Assembly (NCBI GenBank): GCA_002869065.1
Contig: PKTR01000001.1
Location: 487,118 to 551,117, forward strand
Direction: 5' to 3'
Length of the DNA stretch: 64,000 nt
DNA from: Hyphomicrobiales bacterium
Lineage (GTDB): Bacteria > Pseudomonadota > Alphaproteobacteria > Rhizobiales > Rhodobiaceae
Part shown: positions 9,392 to 19,005 of the stretch, piece after piece
How positions within the stretch are numbered: the first letter of the stretch is position 1
Layout: every line of letters begins with the position of its first letter
Notes under the pieces: model-generated
Told to the model about the DNA's origin: nothing
The model's input: the letters and a program-made list of their open reading frames with translations, nothing else
Databases searched by the model: none
Program-made: the position numbers and the translations under genes

Positions 9392-10906
9392 ATGAACGAA
9401 CTTTTGACGTCGACGGAAATGGGCAAGGCGGATCGGCTGGCGATCGAAGGCGGTATTCCCGGAACCGAACTGATGGAAGCGGCAGGCCGCGCCGTTGCCG
9501 AGGGTTTCCTGCGCGCGTTCCCTGACGCAAGCCGCATCGTTGTTCTCGCGGGGCCGGGCAACAATGGTGGCGACGGATATGTCGCCGCGCGCTATCTGGC
9601 TGAAGCCGATCGCAGTGTCACGGTGGCTGTCCTTGGCGACCCTGCAAAGCTCACCGGCGACGCGGCCTGGGCACGCGACGGCTGGCGCGGCGACGTGGTG
9701 CCGGCGACGCCGTTGTGCCTGACCGGGGCAGGGGGCGTTATCGATGCCCTGTTCGGCGCCGGCCTGACGCGCCCGATCGAGGGGGAGGCCGCGGAACTGG
9801 TCGAGGCGGTAAATGCATCCGGTCTGCCAGTTCTGGCGGTCGATTTGCCGAGCGGAATCAGCGGTGAAACGGGCAAGGCGCAGGGCGTGGCGATCAGGGC
9901 CGAGGCCACAGTCACGTTCTTTCGCAAGAAGCCGGGCCACCTGCTGCTGCCGGGCCGGATCGCCTGCGGTGCGGTGAGCGTGCACGACATTGGAATTCCT
10001 GCCGCCGTGCTCTCTTCGATTGCCGTTCAAACATTCGAGAATGGACCCGCGCAGTGGCTGGACGACTGGCGGCCGCCGATGCTCGATGGCCACAAGTATG
10101 ACCGCGGCCATGCCGTTGTGGTCTCCGGGACGGCAACCGCGACCGGCGCGGCACGGCTTGCTGCCGGCGCCGCCTTGCGCGCGGGCGCAGGCCTGGTCAC
10201 CGTTGCCTCGCCGCCAGATGCGCTCGCCGTCAATGCGCACCATCTGACCGCGATCATGTTGCGTTCCTTTGTCGGCGCCGAAGGGCTCGCGGCGCTGCTG
10301 TCCGACAAGCGCTTGAACGCCGTCGCACTTGGGCCGGCACTCGGTGTCGGCGCAGAGACCCGCCGGCTTGTCGCCGCCGCCCTTGATGGCCGGCGCGACG
10401 TCGTGCTGGATGCCGATGCGCTGACCAGCTTTGCCGCCAAGCCGGCCGAGCTGTTTGCCCTCATCGCGGCGCAACCGGATCGCGCGGTGGTCATGACCCC
10501 GCATGACGGTGAGTTCGCCCGTCTCTTCCCGGATATCGCCGAGGCTGCCGGCTCAAAGATCGAAGGTGCGAGGGCGGCTGCCGCCCGCAGCGGCGCGACT
10601 GTCGTGCTGAAGGGCGCCGACACCGTCATCGCCAGCCCCGAGGGCGTGGCGCTCGTCAATGCCAATGCGCCGGCCTGGCTGGCAACGGCAGGCGCCGGCG
10701 ATGTCCTTGCCGGCATCGTCGCGGGCCTGTTGGCGCAGGGCATGCCGGGTCTGGCGGCGGCTGGCATGGCGGTCTGGCTGCACGGTGAAACTGCCAGCCA
10801 ATTCGGCTCCGGCATGATCGCGGAGGACCTCGCACCGGCATTGCCTGCCGTGCTCGGCGGGCTCGCCAGCCTGCGCACGGGCGCACCGGCCAATACGTCA
10901 GCTTGA
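9392..10906 (+). CDS. nnr: bifunctional NAD(P)HX epimerase/dehydratase
   Basis: A 504-residue fusion that repairs hydrated NADH and NADPH. The N-terminal YjeF_N epimerase domain (about 1-210) has the nucleotide loop VLAGPGNNGGDGYVAARYL and VDLPSGISGETG. The C-terminal ribokinase-like dehydratase domain (about 230-500) has VVSGTATATGAARLAAGAAL, the metal/ADP region VVMTPHDGEFARL and the GAGDVLAG motif near the end. The ATG at 9392 has AAGGA 10 bases upstream; a GTG at 9374 is possible. The gene commonly sits next to glnB in Rhizobiales but is transcribed divergently here. No terminator is obvious after it. Confidence 0.95.
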   Translation: MNELLTSTEMGKADRLAIEGGIPGTELMEAAGRAVAEGFLRAFPDASRIVVLAGPGNNGGDGYVAARYLAEADRSVTVAVLGDPAKLTGDAAWARDGWRGDVVPATPLCLTGAGGVIDALFGAGLTRPIEGEAAELVEAVNASGLPVLAVDLPSGISGETGKAQGVAIRAEATVTFFRKKPGHLLLPGRIACGAVSVHDIGIPAAVLSSIAVQTFENGPAQWLDDWRPPMLDGHKYDRGHAVVVSGTATATGAARLAAGAALRAGAGLVTVASPPDALAVNAHHLTAIMLRSFVGAEGLAALLSDKRLNAVALGPALGVGAETRRLVAAALDGRRDVVLDADALTSFAAKPAELFALIAAQPDRAVVMTPHDGEFARLFPDIAEAAGSKIEGARAAAARSGATVVLKGADTVIASPEGVALVNANAPAWLATAGAGDVLAGIVAGLLAQGMPGLAAAGMAVWLHGETASQFGSGMIAEDLAPALPAVLGGLASLRTGAPANTSA

Positions 10907-11026
10907 CAACACCCCTCACACAATGGTTCACGCAGGGCCGATCCGAACGGCTTGGCCGCTCCGTTGCCGCATCGCGTGCGGGGTGGCTGCAGATGAGGCA
11001 ATTGCGGCGGAAAGATTGGACTTTTT

Positions 11027-11047
11027 CCCTTTGAAGCGTTCAAAGGG
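11027..11047. other. perfect 9-bp inverted repeat before tRNA-Leu
   Basis: CCCTTTGAA and TTCAAAGGG are separated by GCG. It lies about 50 bases before the tRNA, in or just upstream of where the -35 element should be, with GATATAG following as a plausible -10. No T run follows, so it is more like an operator or a promoter-overlapping dyad than a terminator. Confidence 0.4.
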
Positions 11048-11095
11048 GGTGATATAGAGGCGTCGCCTCGGCTTCGGCTGGTTCGGCTGGTCGTT

Positions 11096-11180
11096 GCGGG
11101 CGTGGTGGAATTGGTAGACACGCTAGGTTTAGGTCCTAGTGGCGCAAGCCGTGGGGGTTCAAATCCCTCCGCCCGCACCA
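11096..11180 (+). tRNA. tRNA-Leu (anticodon UAG)
   Basis: An 85-base type II tRNA with acceptor arms GCGGGCG and CGCCCGC, a long variable arm, anticodon stem CTAGG/CCTAG and loop TTTAGGT, giving UAG. The CCA end is encoded. Trigger factor starts 94 bases downstream with no terminator between them, so some co-transcription is possible. Confidence 0.96.
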
Positions 11181-11274
11181 CGTCGTTCGAAGCAGCTTCT
11201 TCAGCCCGGAGAACCACCAGCTCCATCGGCTCCGACGAGACCGTCGCGCGCGAACAGCAAGGACGAATACGAGA

Positions 11275-12621
11275 ATGCAGGTCAACGAGACCCTCAATGA
11301 AGGCTTGAAGCGGGAACTTGAGATCACGGTCCCCGCCACGGACATGGACGCCCGCCAGGCGGCGTACCTCAACGAGATCAAGGACACCATCCGTCTGCCG
11401 GGCTTCCGCCCGGGCAAGGTGCCGATGGGCCACCTGAAGAAGGTGTATGGTCAAAAGGCGATGGCCGAGATTGTCGACCAGGTCGTCAACGAGACCGTTC
11501 GCTCGGCGGTTGAAGAGCGCGGCGAAAAGCCGGCGCTGCAGCCGAATGTCGATGTTCCCAACGAGGTGCTCGAAGCGATTCTGAACGGCGGCGTCGACCT
11601 GAAGTTCACGATGGCCTACGAAGTGCTGCCGGAGTTCGAGATCGGCGACATGAGCTCGATCGAGGTCGAGCGTCCGGTTGCCGACATCACCGACGAGGAA
11701 GTCGACGCGCAGATCAATCGGATTGCCGAGGGTAACCGCCCGTATGAGGCCAAGGACGCCAAGGCGAAGGCCGCCGACGGCGACCGCCTGTCGCTTTCCT
11801 ATCTCGGCAAGCTCGACGGCGAGCCGTTCGAAGGCGGCGCCGACGAGGACGCCCAGCTCGTGCTCGGCAGCGGCCAGTTCATCCCGGGTTTCGAGGAGCA
11901 GCTGATCGGCGTCAAGGCCGGTGATGAGAAGACCATCACCGTGACCTTCCCCGAGGAGTATCCGGCCGAGCATCTCGCTGGCAAGGAAGCCACCTTCGAC
12001 GTCGTCATCAAGGGCATCGAGGCACCGGGTGAGATCGTCATCGACGAGGAATTTGCCACCAAGCTCGGCCTTGAGTCCCTCGACAAGCTGAAAGAGATCA
12101 TCAAGCAGCAGATCGAGCATGAGTTCGGCTCGCAGACCCGTCAGAAGGTCAAGCGCCAGATCCTCGACAAGCTCGACGAGATGCACAAGTTCGAACTGCC
12201 GCCGACCCTGGTGGAGAGCGAATTCGAGCAGATCTGGAACCAGCTCATGGGTAACATGCAGCAGGCCGGCCGCACCTTCGAGGACGAAGAGACGACGGAA
12301 GACGAAGCGAAGGCCGAGTATCGCGCCATTGCCGAGCGTCGCGTCCGCCTCGGTCTGGTGCTCTCCGAAGTCGGCGAGAAGAACAACGTTCAGGTGACCG
12401 ACGAGGAAGTCCAGCGCGCGCTTTACGACAAGGTCCGCCAGTACCCGGGCCAGGAGCAGCAGGTCTTCGAATTCTACCAGAAGAACCAGATGGCTCTGGC
12501 CAGCCTTCGTGCCCCGATCTACGAGGACAAGGTGGTCGACTTCCTGATGGAGCTGGCCAAGGTCACCGACAAGACCGTCTCCCGCGAAGAGCTGTTCGAG
12601 GACGACGAAGACGAAGAGTAG
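11275..12621 (+). CDS. tig: trigger factor, ribosome-associated chaperone and prolyl isomerase
   Basis: A 448-residue trigger factor. The ribosome-binding loop is seen as GFRPGKVPM (about residues 43-51). The FKBP-type isomerase domain (about 160-245) contains [32 protein letters not shown]. The long helical C-terminal arms end in an acidic tail. It binds near the ribosome exit tunnel and shields new chains. The start has an AGGACG ribosome site. It heads the tig-clpP-clpX-lon-hupB cluster, which is a common bacterial order and links folding to proteolysis. Confidence 0.97.
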   Translation: MQVNETLNEGLKRELEITVPATDMDARQAAYLNEIKDTIRLPGFRPGKVPMGHLKKVYGQKAMAEIVDQVVNETVRSAVEERGEKPALQPNVDVPNEVLEAILNGGVDLKFTMAYEVLPEFEIGDMSSIEVERPVADITDEEVDAQINRIAEGNRPYEAKDAKAKAADGDRLSLSYLGKLDGEPFEGGADEDAQLVLGSGQFIPGFEEQLIGVKAGDEKTITVTFPEEYPAEHLAGKEATFDVVIKGIEAPGEIVIDEEFATKLGLESLDKLKEIIKQQIEHEFGSQTRQKVKRQILDKLDEMHKFELPPTLVESEFEQIWNQLMGNMQQAGRTFEDEETTEDEAKAEYRAIAERRVRLGLVLSEVGEKNNVQVTDEEVQRALYDKVRQYPGQEQQVFEFYQKNQMALASLRAPIYEDKVVDFLMELAKVTDKTVSREELFEDDEDEE

Positions 12622-12662
12622 TCGTGCATCGTCGCGCCATAGGGCGCGGCGGGCGAGGTGTT

Positions 12663-12713
12663 GCGGGCGCGCGTTCCGGGAAGCGAGACGGCTTCCGGCG
12701 AACTGCGCGCCCG
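12663..12713 (+). other. long imperfect hairpin between tig and clpP
   Basis: GCGGGCGCGCGTTCCGGGAAGC can fold back on GCTTCCGGCGAACTGCGCGCCCG through about 20 base pairs with a GAGACG loop. A short TTGCTTTT follows. It could be a terminator with a poor U tract or an RNA processing or stability site in the tig-clpP transcript. Confidence 0.5.
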
Positions 12714-12878
12714 TTGCTTTTCGGGCACGCTGTTCACCTCGTTTTGCGGGATCGCTTTCGGTTCCCGCTTGAGTGCACTAAATAGGACCAGAGGACGCCG
12801 CGAATCGACGCGGCACACGCATCGTCAAGCGAGGGCCATTGCGCACCTCGTCGGATTTGCCGGGTACAGGGACTTGCC

Positions 12879-13514
12879 ATGAAGGATCACGCCGATTTTG
12901 CCGTAAACACGTTGGTGCCGATGGTCGTCGAACAGACCAATCGCGGCGAGCGTGCCTACGACATCTTCTCCAGGCTGCTGAAGGAACGAATCATCTTCAT
13001 CGCAGGGCCGATCGAAGACAGCATGGCGACCGTCGTTTGCGCCCAGCTGCTGTTCCTCGAAGCGGAAAATCCGAAGAAGGAAATCGCGCTCTATATCAAC
13101 TCGCCCGGCGGCATCGTCACCTCGGGCTTGGCGATCTACGACACGATGCAGTTCAGTCGCCCGCAGGTGTCGACTCTGTGCTTCGGCCAGGCCGCCTCGA
13201 TGGGCTCGCTGCTGCTCGCAGCCGGTGCCAAGGACATGCGCTTCGCGCTGCCGAACGCCCGCATCATGGTGCATCAGCCGTCCGGCGGTTTCCGTGGTCA
13301 GGCCAGCGACATCATGTTGCACGCGCAGGAAATCCTTAAGCTGAAGAAGCGCCTGAACGAGATTTACGTGAAGCACACCGGCCAGGGTCTCGAGACGATC
13401 GAGGGGGCCCTTGAGCGCGATAACTTCATGACCGCGGACACCGCGCAGGAGTTCGGCCTGATCGATCAGGTGATCCTGGATCGCAATGCTCTGGCGGCGG
13501 GCGAAGACGCCTGA
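12879..13514 (+). CDS. clpP: ATP-dependent Clp protease proteolytic subunit
   Basis: A 211-residue serine peptidase (family S14) that forms the double-heptamer barrel used by ClpX and ClpA. The catalytic triad is visible: Ser107 in GQAASMGS, His132 in MVHQPSGG and Asp181 in LERDNFM. The short N-terminal part before [25 protein letters not shown] is normal for the family. The next gene encodes its partner ClpX on the same strand, 283 bases downstream, with a hairpin (13531-13554) but no clear terminator between them. Confidence 0.97.
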   Translation: MKDHADFAVNTLVPMVVEQTNRGERAYDIFSRLLKERIIFIAGPIEDSMATVVCAQLLFLEAENPKKEIALYINSPGGIVTSGLAIYDTMQFSRPQVSTLCFGQAASMGSLLLAAGAKDMRFALPNARIMVHQPSGGFRGQASDIMLHAQEILKLKKRLNEIYVKHTGQGLETIEGALERDNFMTADTAQEFGLIDQVILDRNALAAGEDA

Positions 13515-13797
13515 ACCGCCAGCTTTAACGGGCGCTCTCCGGCTTTGGCCGGGAGCAGCTCGAAAACGGATCGAGAATAATGACCGGGCCGGAGCGTGCC
13601 TCTTTCGGCAGCGCCCCGCTATCGCCCAAATGGCCCGGCAATTAAGTTTATCTTGATCTTTAGCCGCGTAGCATGATTGCATGAATTGCGTCGTGCGCGG
13701 GTGAGTGGGCGGCCGACGGCAATTGCGTTTTCGTAATTGCGACATACATCTCAAGAGGAAGGCGGTTTTGCCTTTCCGGAGACGTGGGGATTGATGC

Positions 13798-15063
13798 ATG
13801 AGCAAGGCCAACAGCGATAGTAAAAACACTCTCTACTGCTCCTTCTGCGGAAAGAGTCAGCATGAGGTGCGTAAGCTGATCGCCGGGCCGACGGTGTTCA
13901 TCTGCGATGAGTGCGTCGAACTGTGCATGGATATCATTCGCGAGGAGAACAAGACCTCGCTGGTGAAATCGCGCGACGGCGTGCCGACGCCGGATGAGAT
14001 CGCGGGCGTTCTCGACGATTACGTGATCGGCCAGTCCTACGCGAAGAAGGTCCTCGCGGTCGCGGTTCACAACCACTACAAGCGCCTCAACCACGCTGCC
14101 AAGAACAACGACGTCGAACTCGCCAAGTCGAACATCCTGCTGATCGGTCCGACCGGCTGCGGCAAGACGCTGCTGGCTCAGACGCTCGCCCGCATTCTCG
14201 ACGTGCCGTTCACGATGGCCGATGCGACGACCCTGACCGAAGCCGGTTATGTCGGCGAGGACGTGGAAAACATCATTCTCAAGCTGCTGCAGGCTGCCGA
14301 CTACAATGTTGAGCGCGCACAGCGCGGCATCGTCTACATCGACGAGGTCGACAAGGTCAGCCGCAAGTCTGACAACCCTTCGATCACCCGCGACGTGTCG
14401 GGCGAGGGTGTCCAGCAGGCGCTTCTGAAGATCATGGAAGGCACGGTTGCCAGCGTTCCCCCGCAGGGTGGCCGCAAGCATCCGCAGCAGGAATTCCTGC
14501 AGGTCGACACGACCAACATCCTGTTTATCTGCGGCGGTGCCTTCGCCGGCCTCGAAAAGATCATCTCCGACCGCGGCCGTTCGACCTCGATCGGTTTCAA
14601 GGCGCAGGTTCTGGCACCGGAAGATCGCCGCACCGGTGAGCTGTTCCGCGAAGTCGAGCCGGAAGATCTGCTGAAGTTCGGTCTGATCCCTGAATTCGTC
14701 GGCCGTCTGCCGGTTCTGGCGACGCTCGAAGACCTAGACGTCGACGCGCTGGTCACCATTTTGACCGAGCCGAAGAACGCGCTGGTCAAGCAGTACCAGC
14801 GCCTGTTCGAGATGGAGAACGTCGAACTGACCTTCCAGAGCGAGGCGCTCGTCGCCATCGCCAAGAAGGCCATCGATCGCAAGACCGGCGCGCGCGGTCT
14901 GCGCTCGATCATGGAAGCGATCCTGCTCGACACCATGTTCGAACTGCCGGGTCTCGAGGGCGTCAAGGAAGTCGTGATCTCGGCCGAAGTGGTCGAGGGC
15001 AAGGCTCAGCCGCTCTACATCTACGAGGACCGCGCCGAAGCATCGTCTGCGACGTCTGCGTGA
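13798..15063 (+). CDS. clpX: ClpX, unfoldase subunit of the ClpXP protease
   Basis: A 421-residue AAA+ unfoldase. The N-terminal C4 zinc-binding domain is visible as [11 protein letters not shown] and CDECVELC. Walker A is GPTGCGKT, Walker [10 protein letters not shown], and the pore loop GYVGED is present. ClpX unfolds tagged substrates and feeds them into ClpP; in alphaproteobacteria ClpXP degrades cell-cycle regulators such as CtrA, sometimes with PopZ-localised adaptors. The ATG at 13798 gives the standard [20 protein letters not shown] start. An out-of-frame ATG four bases earlier is ignored. A terminator follows. Confidence 0.98.
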   Translation: MSKANSDSKNTLYCSFCGKSQHEVRKLIAGPTVFICDECVELCMDIIREENKTSLVKSRDGVPTPDEIAGVLDDYVIGQSYAKKVLAVAVHNHYKRLNHAAKNNDVELAKSNILLIGPTGCGKTLLAQTLARILDVPFTMADATTLTEAGYVGEDVENIILKLLQAADYNVERAQRGIVYIDEVDKVSRKSDNPSITRDVSGEGVQQALLKIMEGTVASVPPQGGRKHPQQEFLQVDTTNILFICGGAFAGLEKIISDRGRSTSIGFKAQVLAPEDRRTGELFREVEPEDLLKFGLIPEFVGRLPVLATLEDLDVDALVTILTEPKNALVKQYQRLFEMENVELTFQSEALVAIAKKAIDRKTGARGLRSIMEAILLDTMFELPGLEGVKEVVISAEVVEGKAQPLYIYEDRAEASSATSA

Positions 15064-15104
15064 TCGGACATTCCCGCCAGGACGATCATGGCACCGAGGA
15101 TTTT

Positions 15105-15147
15105 ACGCCCGTCCGGCAAACCTGTCGGGCGGGCGTTTCATTTTTTG
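15105..15147 (+). terminator. intrinsic terminator after clpX
   Basis: ACGCCCG (15105-15111) pairs with CGGGCGT (15130-15136), and inner bases extend the stem. TTTCATTTTTTG follows. Confidence 0.8.
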
Positions 15148-15248
15148 TTGAAGGGCGCGCGTGTGGGCGCCGGCAGCACTGGCGGAACGGGGCTTTGCGG
15201 CCTCGCAACGCCGTCACGTATGGTCCGCAAGCCGTTTGCATTCCGCGC

Positions 15249-15279
15249 CTTGACGGGGTCTCACCGGTGACCCACCTAA
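15249..15279 (+). promoter_or_regulatory. possible heat-shock-type promoter of lon
   Basis: CTTGAC (15249-15254), a 17-base gap and CCACCTAA (15272-15279) resemble the alphaproteobacterial sigma-32 pattern CTTG-N17-CCCATnT only partly. lon is a classical heat-shock gene, which is the main reason to mention it. The other roughly 250 bases between the clpX terminator and lon show nothing further. Confidence 0.25.
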
Positions 15280-15436
15280 GTAAACGAAGCGGCAACGCGG
15301 AGCAGCCTCCGGCGCGCCACCCAAGAGGGCGCTGGGGGCTGGCCCATTAAGCGTGAATCATTTTCAATGTTGCCGCGGGTCTCGCGCCGCCGTAGCGATT
15401 CATCGCATATCGGGGCTCAAACGAAAGGAATGACCC

Positions 15437-17860
15437 ATGACTGATCCGACGCTGGTCCCCGAGGAGATGGAAAGCAGCCTCTATCCGGTGCTTCCCCTGC
15501 GCGACATCGTCGTGTTCCCGCACATGATCGTGCCGCTCTTCGTTGGCCGTGAGAAGTCGATCCGCGCGCTCGAAGACGTGATGCGCGACGACAAGCAGAT
15601 CCTGCTGGCGACCCAGATCAACGCCGGCGACGACGATCCGGCCACCGACCAGATTTACGAGGTCGGCACGCTGGCGACTGTGCTGCAGCTGCTGAAACTG
15701 CCGGACGGCACCGTCAAGGTGCTGGTCGAGGGCGGTGATCGCGCGCGCATCGTTCGCTTCAGCGACCGCACCGAGATGTTCGAGGCCGAGATCGAGGTGA
15801 TGCCCGAGGTTCTCGGCGACGAGGTCGAGGTCGAGGCGCTCGCCCGTTCGGTCATCACCGAGTTCGAGAATTACGTCAAGCTGAACAAGAAGGTCTCGCC
15901 GGAGGTGCTCGGCGCCGTCAGCCAGATCGAGGACTACTCGAAGCTTGCCGACACGGTTGCCTCGCATCTCGCCATCAAGATCCCCGAGAAGCAGGAAATT
16001 CTCGCCATCGTCGGTGTCACCGACCGGCTCGAGAAGGTGCTCGGCATCATGGAGAGCGAGATCTCCGTGCTGCAGGTGGAAAAGCGCATCCGCAGCCGCG
16101 TCAAGCGGCAGATGGAGAAGACCCAGCGCGAGTACTATCTCAACGAGCAGATGAAGGCGATCCAGAAGGAGCTCGGCGATTCCGAAGACGGGCGCGACGA
16201 GCTGGCCGAACTGGAAGAGCGCATCGGCAAGACCAAGCTGTCGAAGGAAGCGCGCGAAAAGGCCATGGGCGAGCTGAAGAAGCTGCGCCAGATGAGCCCG
16301 ATGTCGGCGGAAGCCACCGTCGTGCGCAACTATCTCGACTGGCTGCTCGGCATTCCGTGGGGCAAGCCCTCGAAGGTCAAGAACGACCTGTCCTTTGCCG
16401 AAAAGACCCTCGAGACCGATCATTACGGGCTTGAGAAGGTCAAGGAACGCATCGTCGAGTATCTCGCCGTGCAGAGCCGCGCCAACAAGCTGAAAGGCCC
16501 GATCCTGTGCCTCGTCGGCCCTCCGGGCGTCGGCAAGACCTCGCTCGGCAAGTCGATCGCCAAGGCGACCGGCCGTGAATTCGCCCGCATGTCGCTCGGC
16601 GGCGTGCGCGACGAGGCTGAGATCCGCGGTCACCGCCGCACCTATATCGGCTCGATGCCGGGCAAGGTGATCCAGTCGATGCGCAAGGCCAAGAAGAGCA
16701 ACCCGCTCTTCCTGCTCGACGAAATCGACAAGATGGGCATGGATTTCCGCGGCGATCCGTCGTCGGCGCTTCTCGAAGTGCTCGATCCCGAGCAGAACGC
16801 CACGTTCATGGATCACTATCTTGAGGTCGAATACGATCTCTCGAACGTGATGTTCGTGACCACGGCGAACACGCTCAACATCCCGCCGGCGCTGATGGAC
16901 CGTATGGAGATCATCCGCATCGCCGGTTACACCGAGGATGAAAAGGTCGAGATCGCCAAGCGCCATCTGATCCCGAAAGCGATCAAGGATCACGGCCTGG
17001 ACGCCAAGGAGTTCATCCTCGGCGAAGACGGGCTGCGCACCATCATCCGCCGTTACACGCGCGAAGCCGGTGTCCGTAACCTCGAGCGCGAGATCGCCAA
17101 TCTGGCGCGCAAGACCGTCAAGGAACTGCTGACCACGACCAAGAAGTCGGTCCGCATCACGCCAACCCGGCTTGAGAAGTTCCTCGGCGTTCCGCGTTTC
17201 CGCTACGGCGAGATCGAGGCCGAAGACCAGATCGGTGTCGTCACCGGGCTTGCCTGGACCGAGGTCGGCGGCGAGCTGCTGACCATCGAAGGCGTCATGA
17301 TGCCCGGCAAGGGCAAGATGACCGTCACGGGCAATCTGCGCGACGTGATGAAGGAGTCGATTTCCGCGGCCGCGTCCTATGTGCGCTCGCGGGCCGTCGA
17401 TTTCGGCATCGAGCCGCCGCTGTTCGACAAGCGCGATATCCACGTGCACGTGCCGGAAGGCGCGACGCCGAAGGATGGCCCGTCGGCCGGTGTTGCCATG
17501 GCGACCTGCATCGTCTCGATCATGACCGGCATTCCGGTCCGCAAGGAGGTCGCCATGACCGGCGAAATCACCCTGCGCGGACGGGTACTGCCGATCGGCG
17601 GCCTCAAGGAGAAGCTGCTCGCGGCGCTTCGCGGCGGTATCACCAAGGTGCTGATTCCGGAAGAGAACGCCAAGGATCTGGCCGATATTCCGGACAACGT
17701 GAAGAGCGGAATGGAAATCATTCCGGTCAGCCGTATGGACGAGGTCCTGAAGCACGCGCTGGTCCGCGAGCCCGAGGCGATCGAATGGGACGAACAGGCC
17801 CACGATTCCCAGGTTGGCGCCAACGGCGACGAGGATGCCAAGGCGCTGACGGCGCATTGA
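15437..17860 (+). CDS. lon: ATP-dependent protease Lon
   Basis: An 807-residue LonA protease. The N-terminal substrate-binding domain starts [23 protein letters not shown]. The AAA+ module has Walker [14 protein letters not shown]. The C-terminal peptidase domain holds the Ser-Lys dyad, Ser683 in [11 protein letters not shown] and Lys726 in [14 protein letters not shown]. Lon degrades misfolded proteins and regulators such as CcrM and DnaA in alphaproteobacteria. The start has an AAAGGAATGA ribosome site. Length and domain order are normal. It has its own leader behind the clpX terminator and a strong terminator of its own. Confidence 0.98.
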   Translation: MTDPTLVPEEMESSLYPVLPLRDIVVFPHMIVPLFVGREKSIRALEDVMRDDKQILLATQINAGDDDPATDQIYEVGTLATVLQLLKLPDGTVKVLVEGGDRARIVRFSDRTEMFEAEIEVMPEVLGDEVEVEALARSVITEFENYVKLNKKVSPEVLGAVSQIEDYSKLADTVASHLAIKIPEKQEILAIVGVTDRLEKVLGIMESEISVLQVEKRIRSRVKRQMEKTQREYYLNEQMKAIQKELGDSEDGRDELAELEERIGKTKLSKEAREKAMGELKKLRQMSPMSAEATVVRNYLDWLLGIPWGKPSKVKNDLSFAEKTLETDHYGLEKVKERIVEYLAVQSRANKLKGPILCLVGPPGVGKTSLGKSIAKATGREFARMSLGGVRDEAEIRGHRRTYIGSMPGKVIQSMRKAKKSNPLFLLDEIDKMGMDFRGDPSSALLEVLDPEQNATFMDHYLEVEYDLSNVMFVTTANTLNIPPALMDRMEIIRIAGYTEDEKVEIAKRHLIPKAIKDHGLDAKEFILGEDGLRTIIRRYTREAGVRNLEREIANLARKTVKELLTTTKKSVRITPTRLEKFLGVPRFRYGEIEAEDQIGVVTGLAWTEVGGELLTIEGVMMPGKGKMTVTGNLRDVMKESISAAASYVRSRAVDFGIEPPLFDKRDIHVHVPEGATPKDGPSAGVAMATCIVSIMTGIPVRKEVAMTGEITLRGRVLPIGGLKEKLLAALRGGITKVLIPEENAKDLADIPDNVKSGMEIIPVSRMDEVLKHALVREPEAIEWDEQAHDSQVGANGDEDAKALTAH

Positions 17861-17917
17861 CGTCGGCTCGCTGAGCCGGCTCTGATACTGTCAGCCACGC
17901 GCTGAACGAAAAATGAT

Positions 17918-17959
17918 GCCCGCCCGAAGCTGCGTTTTCGGGCGGGCGTTGTCGTTTTT
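17918..17959 (+). terminator. intrinsic terminator of lon
   Basis: GCCCGCCCGAA pairs with TTCGGGCGGGC (11 bp) around a short loop, followed by GTTGTCGTTTTT. Confidence 0.9.
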
Positions 17960-18312
17960 CATCCGTTCGCGCGCCGCGCCCGGGCGATTTCGCGGCCGGT
18001 TCGGGGGACTCGGGCAGGCGCATGTTCGCTACGCAGGCCCAACGACTGTGCAAAGTTCGTGTTTTGTTAGGAAAAAACCCGCGAAACCGCAGAAAACTGC
18101 GAAATTCTGCCTTGCATTTCGTTTCGATTCACCGGATTTTGGCGCCGGTGCAAACGCGGCGAATCAGCCGGCGTTTCCAATAGCGTGTGCCGCTGATGTC
18201 CAAGCCTCGGACGACGCGAGCAACGCACAAGTCAATACGCTTGAGCAAACATGTTCCGCTCAAGTTGGTTCAGTCGAGCGCCCACTGCTCTGGCGATGAG
18301 AAAGGTAGACAG
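17960..18312 (+). other. hupB leader and promoter region
   Basis: About 350 bases between the lon terminator and hupB. It contains an A+T-richer part (18050-18130) likely to hold the promoter, although I cannot place a convincing -35/-10 pair. A strong inverted repeat lies at 18240-18264, about 50 bases before the hupB start. Confidence 0.4.
18240..18264. promoter_or_regulatory. inverted repeat in the hupB leader
   Basis: CTTGAGC and GCTCAAG flank AAACATGTTCC, which itself contains AACATGTT. The nested dyad could be a protein-binding site or an RNA hairpin in the 5' leader of hupB. Function unknown. Confidence 0.4.
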
Positions 18313-18588
18313 ATGAACAAGAACGAACTGATCGCGCAGGTTGCCGAGAAAACCGGTCTGACCAAGGCTGCTGCCGGCGAAGCCGTCGATGCCACGTTCG
18401 ACGCCGTTGCTGCTTCGCTCAAGGGCGGCGAAGAAGTTCGGATCATCGGTTTCGGTAACTTCGCGGTCACCGAGCGCGCGGCGTCTGAAGGTCGTAACCC
18501 GCGCACCGGCGAAACGATCCAGATCCCGGCGTCGAAGACGCCGAAGTTCAAGGCCGGCAAGGCCCTGAAGGACGCCGTCAACAGCTAA
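18313..18588 (+). CDS. hupB: DNA-binding protein HU
   Basis: A 91-residue HU/IHF-family protein that bends and compacts DNA as a dimer. The N-terminus [18 protein letters not shown] and the beta-arm signature [26 protein letters not shown] are diagnostic; the arm holds the Arg-Asn-Pro tip that intercalates into DNA. The ATG follows GAAAGGTAGAC. It sits after lon, as in many proteobacteria, with its own leader and terminator, so it is likely expressed as a single gene. Confidence 0.97.
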   Translation: MNKNELIAQVAEKTGLTKAAAGEAVDATFDAVAASLKGGEEVRIIGFGNFAVTERAASEGRNPRTGETIQIPASKTPKFKAGKALKDAVNS

Positions 18589-18613
18589 GCTGTTTTCGCG
18601 TTTTGAGACTTTC

Positions 18614-18645
18614 GGGCCGCCCCTTGGGGCGGCCCTTTCTTTTTG
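18614..18645 (+). terminator. intrinsic terminator of hupB
   Basis: GGGCCGCCCC and GGGGCGGCCC form a near-perfect 10-bp hairpin followed by TTTCTTTTT. Confidence 0.92.
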
Positions 18646-18684
18646 CGCGGTCCCCGATGTGGCGCGCGTCTCCCGACAAAACCC

Positions 18685-18717
18685 ACCTGCCATCGCAGTG
18701 CCGGAGAATTGGCAGGT
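18685..18717. other. inverted repeat in the asnO upstream region
   Basis: ACCTGCCA and TGGCAGGT (8 bp) are 17 bases apart. It lies between the hupB terminator and the A+T-rich region that probably contains the osmoprotectant promoter. It could be an operator. No binding protein can be assigned. Confidence 0.35.
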
Positions 18718-18916
18718 CGGGAAAGTATGCCTAAGTGTTCTCAAGGTCATAGATGCACAATAAATATGCGATAATAATAAAAGGACAGGATATATTACAT
18801 AGTTGGCAAAACGAGTGCGCAATTCTTGAAAAGCGTCAGAAGGCGTAGCTATTCAAACGTCTAACGACCACAAATTTGAAATTCCCGGCAGAGTCACCTA
18901 CATATGACGGAAATCG

Positions 18917-18947
18917 AGGCGCGGTCTGACCCGCGCCTTTTTGTTTT
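18917..18947 (+). terminator. intrinsic terminator in the leader of the osmoprotectant operon
   Basis: AGGCGCGG (18917-18924) and CCGCGCCT (18931-18938) form a perfect 8-bp stem followed by TTTTTGTTTT. It lies on the same strand as asnO and only about 60 bases before its ATG, while the hupB terminator is already 270 bases upstream. No gene lies between them, so it ends either an unannotated small RNA or a regulated leader. The A+T-rich stretch 18755-18800 is where a promoter would be expected. Confidence 0.85.
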
Positions 18948-19005
18948 CAAGAAGGTGTGCCATTGCGGAATCAATGGTGAGACACGAAAGGAATACTGGT
19001 CAGAT

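Noticed and set aside
15347-17857. 836-codon minus-strand frame
   Set aside because: Exact antisense shadow of lon, with low-complexity His/Arg/Asp-rich translation and no domain.
18904-19005. In-frame upstream ATG that would extend asnO by 34 residues
   Set aside because: The catalytic cysteine of this amidotransferase must be residue 2, and the extension would be encoded across an intrinsic terminator.
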